The translations under genes and the position numbers were made by a program. The notes under the pieces were generated by a model. It was not told where the DNA came from, ran no database searches, and saw only the letters and a list, made by a program, of their open reading frames with translations. From positions 248,001 to 312,000 of the forward strand of contig NW_020289992.1 of assembly GCF_003144245.1 (NCBI RefSeq): 64,000 nucleotides of DNA, in the 5' to 3' direction. Source of the DNA: Jaminaea rosea. Taxonomy: Eukaryota; Basidiomycota; Exobasidiomycetes; Microstromatales. Of the stretch, positions 11,591-21,144 are shown piece after piece; position 1 is the stretch's first letter, and every line of letters begins with the position of its first letter.

Positions 11591-11919
11591 AGTGATGCGA
11601 GGCCTATCGGCGTCGAAGTCAAGCGCAAGCATATCATGTCTCCTCGACTTGTAGCCTGCGCCAACGACAAAGGCAGTCAATGTGAATGTGTTCAAGATCT
11701 CACGAGAGCACACGCTATCCGTCATGCCGCGTGAAGGCGCAGAACGATTCGGGTGAGGTCATCGCTCGAACGGAGGTCGCGGCGCCATAGTGAAGCCGCG
11801 TGCGCTTGCCCGCTGCCCAGAGGGTCGTCATCATGGCAGCGGCCGGCTCTTGTCGAGCAGCTTGTCCTCCCTCATACTGACTGCTCGCAATTACCCACCA
11901 ACCAGTGCGCTGCGCCAGC
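11591..11919. other. Intergenic, copies 5-6
   Basis: No gene seen; presumed terminator of copy 5 and promoter of copy 6. Confidence 0.4.
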
Positions 11920-12452
11920 ATGATCGTCAGCCCCGCCGCGCTAGTCACCTCTGTCGCTCTGCTCCTCTCATCTCGCGTTGCTGCCGACGACAAGATCGAG
12001 CTAGGCTTGTGCTATCCATCGGCGTGAGCGTCAAGGGGAATTGTCTGTCTGCGCACGTCACGCCGGCTCGAGCAGCTGATGTAGCCCCTCTCTCTCGCCG
12101 GCAGCGACTGCTTCACCGGCCAAACCATCACTGTCTACGGCAAGAAGAACGACACGCAGACGCCCATTGGCAGTCTGTCCTACTGCAAGGGCTTTCAAGT
12201 TGATCCGGACGTTGGCAAGCAAGTCTGGGCTTGTCAGGTACGTCAGAGCGTGGTCAGCACACCCGCCAGCCGTGTACTGATCTTCAACATGACGCCGCAC
12301 AGGGAGGATGTGGCGTGCAGTGTAACCGCGCCGATAATGGAGTGTGCACCAAGCTCAACCCTGGTTCCAGCGCTGCTGCCCGCTTCACCTGTATTGTCCA
12401 TGTTGGGCCTGGTCCGGCGGCGGTGAGAGGCGCTACAGTGGGAGACGCGTAG
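11920..12452 (+). CDS. Small secreted 8-Cys protein, cluster copy 6
   Basis: Exons 11920-12023, 12105-12237 and 12303-12452 (128 aa). The signal peptide ends near RVAA-DD. Eight cysteines follow the family order: LGLCY, DCFTG, YCKGF, WACQ, GGC, VQC, GVC and FTCIV. Exon 2 is one codon shorter than in copies 2-5. Exon 3 carries the longest tail of the family, a Gly/Pro/Ala-rich extension after VHVGPGP that ends in VGDA. It is the last copy of the array; a tRNA-Ser gene on the opposite strand lies 128 bases downstream. Confidence 0.85.
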
Positions 12453-12566
12453 ACACGCTAGCATCACCGCGAGACTCGAGCTAGGATGATGCGGGGCTTT
12501 CGTCCCAGTCCTCATTCTGGTGATGGTAATGCGGTCTCCTCGCTACCAAAAGAGAGCGTGACACGC

Positions 12567-12573
12567 AAAAAAA
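12567..12573 (-). terminator. RNA polymerase III terminator of the tRNA gene
   Basis: A run of seven T residues on the minus strand begins 7 bases after the tRNA 3' end, the normal position and form of a Pol III stop. Confidence 0.75.
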
Positions 12574-12579
12574 TTTCGC

Positions 12580-12677
12580 CGACAGCAAGCGGGTTCGAAC
12601 CGCTGAGCGCAGAGCGCATCAGATGAGACTGCGTAGCAAATTCAAGTCTGACTCCTTAACCACTCGGACATGCTGCC
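12580..12677 (-). tRNA. tRNA-Ser (anticodon UGA) with a 16-nt intron
   Basis: The minus strand folds into a full class II tRNA. The acceptor GGCAGCA pairs with TGCTGTC (one G-T wobble) with discriminator G; the D arm is TCCGAGTGGTTAAGGA; the anticodon stem TCAGA pairs with TCTGA around the loop CTTGAA plus A; a long variable arm contains GCGC-TCT-GCGC; the T arm is AGCGG-TTCGAAC-CCGCT. A 16-nt intron (12640-12625) interrupts the loop one base 3' of the anticodon, the canonical site. The variable arm, discriminator G and anticodon TGA agree on serine (UCA codons). A Pol III terminator follows. Confidence 0.93.
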
Positions 12678-12880
12678 ATGACTGTGTCCAGAGTAGCGCG
12701 CGGCCTGCAACAAAATATATATACAGCTTGCAGCTCAGACGCACCGGCTCATCGCCCGCCTCGACCGCGTGGTCGACGGGACGGCGCAGGCGACGAAATC
12801 GGTGGAGCGTGTCCGTCTTTCGCTTTCCTCGTCGTCATCGAGCACCCACTGCCGTGAACCACCACTACCCTCTCTTCACC

Positions 12881-12900
12881 GCACACACACACACACACAC
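12881..12900 (+). repeat. CA dinucleotide repeat
   Basis: About ten CA units lie in the leader, just before the TOM22 start codon. Confidence 0.7.
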
Positions 12901-12908
12901 TCCTCGCC

Positions 12909-13513
12909 ATGGTCAGACTCGAAGAGGTTCGCGATGCGGATGCCGCTCAGCAGCAACGACGTGGGGCGAGGATGGAAGACGACAGCTCGTCGGTCAATGA
13001 CAGCGATTGGGAGGTGAGCATGGCGTGGGAGGCGAGCAGCTCGCAGCGTTGAGGACTTGGATTGACATGCTGACAATGTTTCCTTCTGCCGCGCACCCGC
13101 AGTCCTCCTCCGAGCCATCCGACGACTCGGACGACGAGTACCTCTCCAACGAAAAGTCCTTGGGCGTGTACCGCGAGCCCCTCTCTTCGCGCATCGCCGC
13201 TCTGGCGGACATTGTTCCTCCTTCTACCCGTCGCTCCATCTCATCGGCAGCTAGCAAGGCATACGGAGTCGCCTCCCTCGGTGGGCGTTTCGCGGGAAAG
13301 GCCATGTGGGTCGTAGCGACTACGGCGCTGCTGGTGGGACTGCCGTACAGTTTGGCTGTCGAGGACGAGGCGAGGTTTGTACAGCAGGAGAGGGAGTTCC
13401 AGCAACAGCAGAGTGGGGCGCAAATGCTTGGTGGGACTGTGGGGCAGCCGCAGGGACAGGGTCAGCAGGGCGGTGGTGGGCAGGGTGGTGAGATCAGGCC
13501 TCCTGGATTCTAA
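12909..13513 (+). CDS. TOM22: Mitochondrial import receptor subunit Tom22
   Basis: Central receptor of the TOM complex in the mitochondrial outer membrane. Exons 12909-13013 and 13103-13513 (171 aa). The cytosolic N-terminus is strongly acidic (MEDDSSSVNDSDWE, SEPSDDSDDEYL), as expected for presequence binding. The conserved core follows: PLSSRIAALADIVPPSTRR, then one membrane segment around GKAMWVVATTALLVGLPYSLA, with the Pro typical of Tom22, and a Gln/Gly-rich intermembrane-space tail. Length and order match the family. The gene converges on PRP46 with about 130 bases between stops. Confidence 0.9.
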
Positions 13514-13645
13514 GCGGGCGACGATTGCCGCCACTTCGCTGTACTCGACGCGGTACAATTTCACATCCATGCACCACTTCACGCGCGTCGTTTCTCGAGA
13601 TGATGATGCGATTCAATGCCTCCTCGCGCCGCGCCTCCGCACCGC

Positions 13646-15270
13646 CTACTCCGCCTCCTTCCACACCTTGATCGACTTGTCACAGCATCCCGTAAGCAAC
13701 CTCGTCCCCGTACGGTCAAACGTCGATGCCATGATGCCCGCTTCAGCGTCGAGCGATCCGGGCTGAGGCTTGTCCTCGACCGACTGGAATGGAATACCCG
13801 AGGCGTAGTCGAAGAACTGTTTGCGCACCACGAGAAGAGCGTCAGCGAGTCGCAAACAGTCTGCCTTCCCCGCCGCATCGCGCACTCACCCTCATCGACC
13901 CATTGTCCGCCCCCGAGAACATCACGCCATCCGCATTAACGCTCAGCGTGTTCACGATCCCCTCGTGAGCCATATTGCCCCAAAGCGTCCCCTCCGGACA
14001 GACCCAAGTCTTGACGTTATTCCCACCACCCGCAGCCCCACTCGCAAAGCTGTACTTTGTCGGATGCACGCCAATGGCTCGCACGCTCTTCTTGTGATGC
14101 GTGAGCGTAGTGGCCGTCTTGCCCGCCGCCAGGTCCCACAAACGCACTGTGGAGTCCATCGAACCGGTGACGACCTGCGGGTCAGAGGACTGACAGCGTA
14201 CCGAGGCAATCGTCCCTGTATGCCCGGAGAGGACGTGGATTTGCGCCTTGGTACGCATGTCCCACACGCGAGCACTCGCATCTCGCCCTGCCGTCACCAG
14301 CACATCGAGCGTCGGGTGCAAGTCCATCGAGTAGATGCCCGAGAGATGCCCGTGGTATTGGCGGATGACCTTGTTCTGCTCGAGGTCCCAGCACTTGACC
14401 ATCTTGTCTTCGCCGCACGAGAAGAGGTAAGGGTGGCGGTCTGAGATTGCTACTCCGCGGACAGTACTGATGTGGCCGGTGAGGGTGAGTTTGAGCTCGC
14501 CGGATGCGAGATCCCAGATCTGCGTGGGCGTTGCGAGTGGTGAAAGGTGTCAGCGCGGCGAAAGCCTATCGAGCGCAGCGTGCTGCTTTACCCACCTTGA
14601 TGAGCCGATCGCCCGCACCCGTAGCAAACCACTGATTATTGGGATCCACAGCAATGCATCGCACCCAGCCCAGATGCCCAGCGATCACTCTGCTCAGCTT
14701 CCATCGCGGATGATACGTCTCCGGCTGAGCAGTGGCGTCCATCTGGCGACGCTTGAGCTGAAGAGCCGTGGAGAGGGAGGAGGAGGGGTCGTGGCTACCG
14801 ACTGGCCTAGAAGCTGCTTCTGGCCGTCTGATGAGAGCACCGCTCGCCGTTGGGTCTGAAGATGACGAGGCTACGCTACCATTTGCTCGCCGCGCCTGCA
14901 CATCCGCAATCCATTCGCCTCCCACCGACTCGCCCCCAGGCGGCGGCGGCTTTGGTCCTGCTCCCTTTGCCCGCTCCTGCTGGCTCTGAACGGCAGGATG
15001 CAAGCTCGTCGCATCTGCCCATTCGCTGCTGATCTTGCTCGCCAGGTGTGCCTTGCTGGATGGCTCGAATGCTGCGTTCATTGAAGAGGACGAGGCGGAG
15101 GAGGAGGAAGAAGCGACTGCGAATGGTTGGGAGGAGGAGGAAAAGAGGGAGTGGACGGGATTGGACGAGGTGCTCAACAGTGAGGAGAGTGAGGAAGGCG
15201 CGGGTGCTTCAAAGGTCGCCGTCGATGTCGACGGGCCATTGGCTGCTTGCCTTCTCGTCGTGGCGGCCAT
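13646..15270 (-). CDS. PRP46: Pre-mRNA splicing factor Prp46/PLRG1 (WD40)
   Basis: WD40 protein of the Prp19-associated (NTC) complex, needed for spliceosome activation in the nucleus. Exons 15270-14596, 14519-13890 and 13816-13646 (491 aa). The N-terminal 170 residues are Ser-rich and disordered. After the family hallmark [20 protein letters not shown] come seven WD repeats, including [20 protein letters not shown] and [17 protein letters not shown], ending in [14 protein letters not shown]. The start chosen is [12 protein letters not shown]; the frame is open further upstream but would run into the divergent TRS33 gene. Both introns are phase 0. Confidence 0.92.
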
Positions 15271-15460
15271 GGTCGTCTCGCGGTTTGGATGGGATGGAAA
15301 CGACGCCGAGAAGTTGTGAGCGATTTGGCGTCGTGCGAGGGGAACGGAAGCGCGGGCGGCGGACACGGAGAGGCGCGACTGCTGCCAGACTGTCGAGTCG
15401 AGCGAGCGGCATTCATTGTCATTCTCACTTCCCAACCAACGCCAAGGAATTCGACTCAAG
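15271..15460. promoter_or_regulatory. Divergent promoter PRP46 / TRS33
   Basis: 190 bases separate the start codons of two divergent genes and must hold both promoters and leaders. No TATA box is obvious. Confidence 0.5.
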
Positions 15461-16352
15461 ATGGCCGCCACTCTTCCCGGCCCATCATCACATGCCTTGC
15501 CCCCTATCACTACACCTCGCAACAATGCAGGACCATCGCAGCCACCCTCCTCGTCTACGCTCATCACCCCGCATACCCTCGCCCTCTCCCTCCCGCATCC
15601 CCCTCACGCCGACCCACTCGTAGATGCGCTACCTTATCAGCTCCTGCTGGCAGAGATGCCCGCTACTCTTCGCCATTCTGCGCGCAGAGCTATCAGGAGA
15701 CGAAAGGCGCTGCTGAGGGATATGGAGGAGGCGGGGCTGGCTGTCGAGGCGGAAGAGAGCAGTGGGGCAGCAGCGATGGCTAAAGAGGAGGAGGCTGAGC
15801 TCGAGGCGAGGATGGAGAGTGTGGGTGCGAGCGTGGGTGCGAATCTGGCAGAGAGGTGAGCGTGCGATGCGAGCCATGCCATTCCGACTCTCCTTCGTCA
15901 TCGCTGATCCCTCCCTCCCCTCCCGTCTCGCCGCCAGATTGTCTCGCGATCGCCCACCCCTCAACTCTACGCTCGACGTCCTCAAATTCCTCTGCAAAGA
16001 CTTCTGGATCGCCCTCTGGGAGAAACAAGTCGACGGTCTTCGCACAAATCACCGCGGCGTCTACGTTTTGCAGGACCACCACTTCAAGCCCTTGCTGCGC
16101 ATCTCCACCCCACACGGCACCGCCAGCGCAGCAGCGATAGCCAAGGTGTATCTGCCGCATTCTGTAGGGCTGCTGAGAGGAGCATTGGCGAGGCTGGGAG
16201 TGCAGGCGACGGTCGTGGCTGAGAGTGGGGGACAGGCGGGAGCTACTGGTGCGAGCGTTGCGGCGACTACCTTCCATGTGAGGGTGGCTTCGGCGGGCAC
16301 GCCTGCGGGCAGTGGGTCGAGCGCTGCGAATCTTGGCGCCAACGTCTCGTGA
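15461..16352 (+). CDS. TRS33: TRAPP complex subunit Trs33/TRAPPC6
   Basis: Bet3-family subunit of the TRAPP Rab-GEF complexes that act in ER-Golgi and Golgi traffic. Exons 15461-15855 and 15938-16352 (269 aa), joined in phase 2. Conserved Trs33 features are ALPYQLLLAEMP near residue 55 and, in exon 2, LDVLKFLCKDFWIALWEKQVD followed by LRTNHRGVYVLQDHHFKPLLRIS. Two low-complexity blocks make it longer than the usual 150-200 residues: a Pro/Ser-rich N-terminus and a Glu/Ala-rich segment before the intron. The C-terminal 40 residues are Gly/Ala-rich. Confidence 0.85.
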
Positions 16353-16604
16353 ATACCATATTTGTGTCAATCCTCTCCTGTCATCGCGCAAGCCATCACA
16401 ATCTTCTCGGCCGCCTCGCACGATTGACACAGGCTAGAGGCCCGGCCTCCGGATGACGCGGAGTCGAGATGCACCCGGGGCCCCCACACCTGACCGCGTT
16501 GCCGAATGAGCCGGCTTGCCCTCTTTTGTGCTCCTCCGTCGTCCTCACTTCTCACTTCCCCTTCCCCTCCACCCATCTCCACCACCTCTACCCCTCGTAC
16601 CGCC

Positions 16605-17882
16605 ATGACCACACCCACGCAACGCATCACTCAACTAGCCTCGCACCTCGACCCGCGCACCTGGTCGGGCAAAGGCCTCGCAGCCGTCTCGACCAAAAAT
16701 GACAGCGACGTCGTCGTCGTGGCGCTGGGTCGCACGCCGCAATGCAAGGCGGGAAAGGGCGGCCTCAAGGACACGCCATTCGACGTCCTCGTCCACCAAA
16801 CCCTCAAGGGAGTCCTCGGTCGAGTCCCGCAACTGGATCCCGCCCTCATCCAAGACGTCGTCGTGGGTAACGTCCGCAACGAGAATGCAGCCTACTACGT
16901 GCGCGCCGCTGCCCTCGCTGCCGGCATCCCCAGGGAGTGCCCCTCCCTCGTCGTAAACCGCTTCTGCTCCTCGGGCCTAATGGCCATTCGCACCGTAGCG
17001 AACCAGATCCAATCCGGCGAGATCTCCTGCGGTCTCGCGGCAGGCGTCGAGCACATGAGCTCCCACGCCAAGTCGGCCCCTCATATCCACGACGACTTGG
17101 CAAAGGCGAGCCAGGAGGCCAAAGATTGCGAGCTGCCCATGGGTGCTACGAGCGAGTTTGTCAGCCAAGACTTCAACGTCAGCCGCGCAGACCAAGATGC
17201 TTACGCTGCACGCAGTCACCAAAGAGCGAGCGCAGCGCAGAAGGCAGGCTACTTTGACGAAGAGATCTTCCCCGTCCAAGCGCACGTCAAGGAAGGAGAC
17301 GCCACATCGTACAAGGTATTGACGCAGGACGACGGCATCCGCCACGATACTACAGCCGAGAAGTTGGCAAAGATTCGTCCAGCCTTCCCCGAGTACGCAA
17401 AAGAGGGCGGAGAGGCGGCCACGACGGGTGGGAATGCGAGCCAGCTCACCGACGGCGGAGCGGCCATGATCCTCATGACGCGTCGCATGGCAAATGAGCT
17501 TCAGCTACCCATTGTAGCAAAGTACGTCGCAACCGCCGTAGCTGGTTTAGCGCCAAGGATCATGGGTATTGGACCTTCCATCGCTATTCCCAAGCTTCTC
17601 GATCTCACCGGCGTCAAGAAGGAGGAAGTCGACGAATTCGTCGTCAATGAGGCTTTCAGCTCCATGGCCGTCTACGTGCAGCGTCAACTCGGCATCCCCG
17701 ATGAGAAGTACAATACGACAGGTGGAAGCTGTGCCCTTGGTCATCCTCTCGGGGCCACCGCTTTAAGATTAGTCGTGCAGGGGCTCAACAACATGAAGCG
17801 TACGGGAGGCAAGGTCGTGGTGATCAGCATGTGTGTGGGCACGGGACAAGGCGCGGCAGGTCTCTTCATCAGCGAGCAGTAG
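16605..17882 (+). CDS. POT1: Peroxisomal 3-ketoacyl-CoA thiolase
   Basis: Catalyses the thiolytic last step of fatty-acid beta-oxidation. Single exon, 425 aa from MTTPTQRITQLASHL. Residues 7-15 (RITQLASHL) fit the PTS2 peroxisomal signal R-[LVI]-x5-H-L exactly, which decides this start. The nucleophilic Cys121 lies in NRFCSSG, the His in GGSCALGHPLGATALR, and the second Cys in SMCVGTGQGAAG. An in-frame ATG at 16506 would add 33 residues and bury the PTS2; it has no obvious targeting character but could be used as an alternative start. No intron, unlike most neighbours. Confidence 0.93.
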   Translation: MTTPTQRITQLASHLDPRTWSGKGLAAVSTKNDSDVVVVALGRTPQCKAGKGGLKDTPFDVLVHQTLKGVLGRVPQLDPALIQDVVVGNVRNENAAYYVRAAALAAGIPRECPSLVVNRFCSSGLMAIRTVANQIQSGEISCGLAAGVEHMSSHAKSAPHIHDDLAKASQEAKDCELPMGATSEFVSQDFNVSRADQDAYAARSHQRASAAQKAGYFDEEIFPVQAHVKEGDATSYKVLTQDDGIRHDTTAEKLAKIRPAFPEYAKEGGEAATTGGNASQLTDGGAAMILMTRRMANELQLPIVAKYVATAVAGLAPRIMGIGPSIAIPKLLDLTGVKKEEVDEFVVNEAFSSMAVYVQRQLGIPDEKYNTTGGSCALGHPLGATALRLVVQGLNNMKRTGGKVVVISMCVGTGQGAAGLFISEQ

Positions 17883-18361
17883 GGAGCACAAAAAGAGGGA
17901 CAGCGGCGTTGCTCCTCCCCACACTTCCCCGCCTTGTGTTGATATTCTCGATCAATGAGATTCACAGCCCTGAATACAAGTACTCGATCTGCTTCCAGGC
18001 GTCGCCACCAACGCCGGCAACGACTACGACTGCTACGCCCCTCAGCCGAAGAAGCCTCCCTGTCCGCGCGCGCACTTGCTTCCGCACACTCTGCTCGCTC
18101 CTTCACATCCACCAGGTTAGCTGGCAGCCGTTGGCGGAGTGATGAGTAGACCGAGCCAGCAGTTCAGGCTCGAAAGCGAACACGAGGAGTAGGCAGCGCT
18201 CTAGTACGAGTCGCACGAGAGAGAGAGCGTCGGAGTGAAATAAGGTCGTGTATTCCTCTTTATGAGAAGATAAGAGATTGATACACAGGGTTGACGATGC
18301 TAGACATGGTATGGATGTCCACTTCGGGCCGCTCTCTTTCTGGCGAGCCGCATCCTGAATG
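17883..18361. other. Intergenic between converging genes
   Basis: Contains the 3' ends of the thiolase gene and of the minus-strand gene at 18362. Open frames here are short and mutually overlapping; none is supported. Confidence 0.4.
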
Positions 18362-19768
18362 CTACTGGCGCCGTTTCGTGTCTTGCTTTCCTCCCACGGC
18401 CCGGTTGGTAATCTCCTCGTCGCTTGCCCACCCGCCATCGTCGTCGTTGTTCTCGTCCATGACTTGCGTCTTGATGGCGCCAATTTCCTCTTCGAGCGCC
18501 TCGCGGCTCTCTGCGAGTTGTGCCGCCGATGTTGTGACTGCTGATGGCGCCTCTTCTGGGCATTGGAGGAGAGCCAGTATGGTGCTGAGGCCGCCAAAGA
18601 GCTGCCTCAATTCGTACAGCATTGTCCTTGCAACGATATTCTGAAGATTGGCCCCACGGTGATCGCTGATTTGACCTCCTCCGTGTCTTCGTCGTCGTCG
18701 GTATCGTCAGCCGCGTCTCGAGGTCCTCGGTAGGGCTTCTCGAACGGGATCTTGACGTTGCCGCCGTCGCCCTTGACGATCGGAAGCCCAGCCGTAGCGC
18801 GATCATGCAGGAAATCCTTGTTGACTGCGTGACGTAAAGACGGAGCCAAGAAAGGCGGCCTTCGTCAGATCTGCTCTTGTCGCTCATAATCTCGCTGTTG
18901 TGCTCACGCTGCCAGGTTCCCAAGACGATGGCCACGTAGAGCTCGGCCACGGCAGTCGCATCGTGCTGCAACTGGCTCGCCGTGTCCGTGGTGGCGGTGA
19001 TGATGGCGGGGATGCAGATGAAGTGGCCACCCACGTCAAGGACTTGCCGGATGATCTGGTATAGGAGGTAGTTCTTGCCTGTTGTACGGTAGGTGCAAAT
19101 GGTCAGATGCGAGGTATAGCGCGTCATCGTCTTGCTCACTCACCTTCGGGCTTGTCGGCCTCCGATACGTGCGTGACAAGTCTTCCGTAAAGGAAGACCG
19201 ATCGACCATCGAAGTTCATAACGCATTTCTGGGCCAGAAATGCCTCCACAAGGTATACCCCTTCGGCTTGCGTCCTGGGGAAGCTTGGCTCCATGCCAGG
19301 GCGCGAATCGAACTTCGTGGTGGCATTCTCATCCCACCACTCCTCTTTCTCCAGCTCTGAAGCTCCCTGTCTTTCCATTACGCTCTCAAAAGCCTGCCAT
19401 AAATCGGTTCGACCCGCCTCGACAATGGCTCTGATTTGTTGCAGGATGTCTCTGCAACGAAGGACCCAAGGCTGGCTGGCATCGAACCAGGCGCAGTGAC
19501 CGGCAAAGGCGCGCTGGATAATGCTCCATGCTCGGTCGGCGATTGGTAGCTGTGAGGGCGATGGGGATGGCTGTGGACGCAGGCGATAAAGATCCCGCTG
19601 AGCTCTACGTGCAAGTCGTCCAAGAGCGACTCGCGCGTTTTGTCGTGTGACTGTGGTGGGGAGGTCTTCTGAGAAGACGGCATTCTCGGTTGATTCTAGT
19701 GCCGTCAGCGTCGGGCTGACTAGCAGGACGGAGGCGGCGAATTCGAGATCTGAGTCCGAGGAGTCCAT
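18362..19768 (-). CDS. Unrecognised four-exon protein
   Basis: Proposed exons 19768-19144, 19078-18908, 18824-18676 and 18640-18362 (407 aa). The start MDSSDSDLEFAAS follows a CACA leader. Visible are an Arg-rich helical region (RQNARVALGRLARRAQRDLYRL), a Trp-rich part (CAWFDASQPWVLRCRD), a hydrophobic region with LYQIIRQVLDVGGHF and FICIPAIITATTDT, an acidic run after GPRDAADD, and a C-terminal predicted coiled coil (LAESREALEEEIGAIK). I do not recognise the family. The last junction needs a 35-nt intron (18675-18641), unusually short. If it is not spliced, the frame closes at 18607 with a 24-residue different end, and the coiled-coil frame would be lost. Exons 1-3 are better supported than exon 4. 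Confidence 0.55.
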
Positions 19769-19869
19769 TGTGGGTGTGTGCGTTTTTGGTGGTGTACACA
19801 AGTGATGATGGACGCGATTGAGAGCGCAGGGAAGAGAAGACGCACGGAAAGGCCTCCTCAAGCGCCACT

Positions 19870-20368
19870 ATGAAGGCATGTGAGTGCGCTGAGCGCCCGC
19901 TCCCGGCTGGAGGTGTGAGGAGCTTCGTCGATCGTGGTTCTCTCCGAGGCGAGGGCTTGGTGCGCTTGTCTCTTGACCCTGTCGACGGCGAGCTCCCCAA
20001 CATGGACTCGGTAGGCAAGTTAAGGCGGCCAAAGGCGACCTCCTTCTGCTTGCGCTTGCTCAGCTTGTTGCCCTTGACAAAGGCGTCGTCCGCGTATGGG
20101 TCCTCCGGCGAATGGAAGACCTTGAACGTGACGACGGGCACTGCCTTGTTTGCCGGCTTGAAATCCCGCCCTTCATAGCGAGCTCCGCCCAAGTCCTTAT
20201 TCTCTGGTCTCTGATGAGCAATGATCGGACCGGTCAAAGGCAGAGAAGCACCGATCCAGGGAGGCAACTCGAGAAGAGGTTCACCTTAAGGCATGGCTGC
20301 CGTTGGAGCCAAGAGGCTACGATGCATCGGCATTCGCCTGTGTATCTGATTACTTTTGGACTAGCCAT
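19870..20368 (-). CDS. Possible small gene, 3' end uncertain
   Basis: Proposed exon 1 20368-20285 (MASPKVIRYTGECRC...) follows a strongly C/T-rich leader, the pattern seen before genuine starts in this window. A 74-nt intron leads to exon 2 from 20210, which encodes a coherent basic region (DPYADDAFVKGNKLSKRKQ, then VAFGRLNLPTESML). Downstream the frame stays open to 19605, overlapping the next gene in another frame and losing protein character, so a further intron or an earlier end is likely; I mark it only to 19870. Function unknown. Confidence 0.35.
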
Positions 20369-21144
20369 CGACAAACACCTCGACCAGGGAGGATTGTGAG
20401 GGGAAGGAAGGGACTAGCCCTGCGCCTATGCGCCTGACGCTATGAATGAGATGATGATGAGAGGGAGAATGATGAGGACGAGAGGAGTTGATGGAGAGGA
20501 CGGAGGGAGGAGTGGAGAGAGATCGGTCGAGCGGAGCGACTTGCCGCCCGCTGCACGTCCGCTGGCGTGCATGAGCAGACGACCACGTGGAGTGGGACAA
20601 AGGAGTACGGTGGCACGCGACCCTAAACGGCCGTGACCTCCTCGTCTGCTCACTAAATCCGTCCTCATCAACCCAGTCTGACGTCGAATACGATGAGTAA
20701 CACAGCTTGTAGACAGGAGATGGGATCCGCAAACTCCAGCTCAGCCTCCTTGACAGCAAAGCATGCGAGGCACGACGACGTCTGTCACATTACGGGCAGA
20801 GAACAGAATCGTTTTGAGTGATAGAGATCTACGTGTACACAGTGTGGGTGGTAGAAGGGTAGAGGGACGAAGGCGAGTGGTGGGGCAGAGAGGGGGATGA
20901 GGGACGAAGCAGACGCACTGGGCGCCTGGGCTGAGGTCGCTATGTGTTTTTGTGTCTTCTTTTTGGTGGCGTGGTCGAGTGGCGAGGTCGACGTAGGGAG
21001 GGAGAAGGGATGGACGTGCTCGTGTGACTGGCGGTAGGAGGACCGCTCTGATGGATGTTGCCGATTCTCCTTCGTCTTCGTGGCCGTCGGAGCGCCTTCT
21101 CGGGAGACATGCATGCCGCTGCGTCTTGCTCTAAGCACGCCGCA
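20369..21144. other. Intergenic, downstream of TBP
   Basis: The right part should be the TBP 3' UTR; the left part (about 20380-20520) is G/A-rich on the plus strand, that is, a C/T-rich leader for the minus-strand gene at 20368. No supported gene. Confidence 0.4.

Noticed and set aside
7010-12452. Cluster as KP4/KP6-like toxins, hydrophobins or CFEM proteins
   Set aside because: Cysteine spacing does not fit: no adjacent CC pairs as in hydrophobins, no CFEM pattern, and no KP4-like GINCRGSS motif.
18300-19139. Long minus-strand open frame (about 280 codons)
   Set aside because: It only partly follows exon 2 of the gene at 18362-19768; beyond 18908 it is Arg/Ser-rich shadow sequence and crosses well-formed splice sites.
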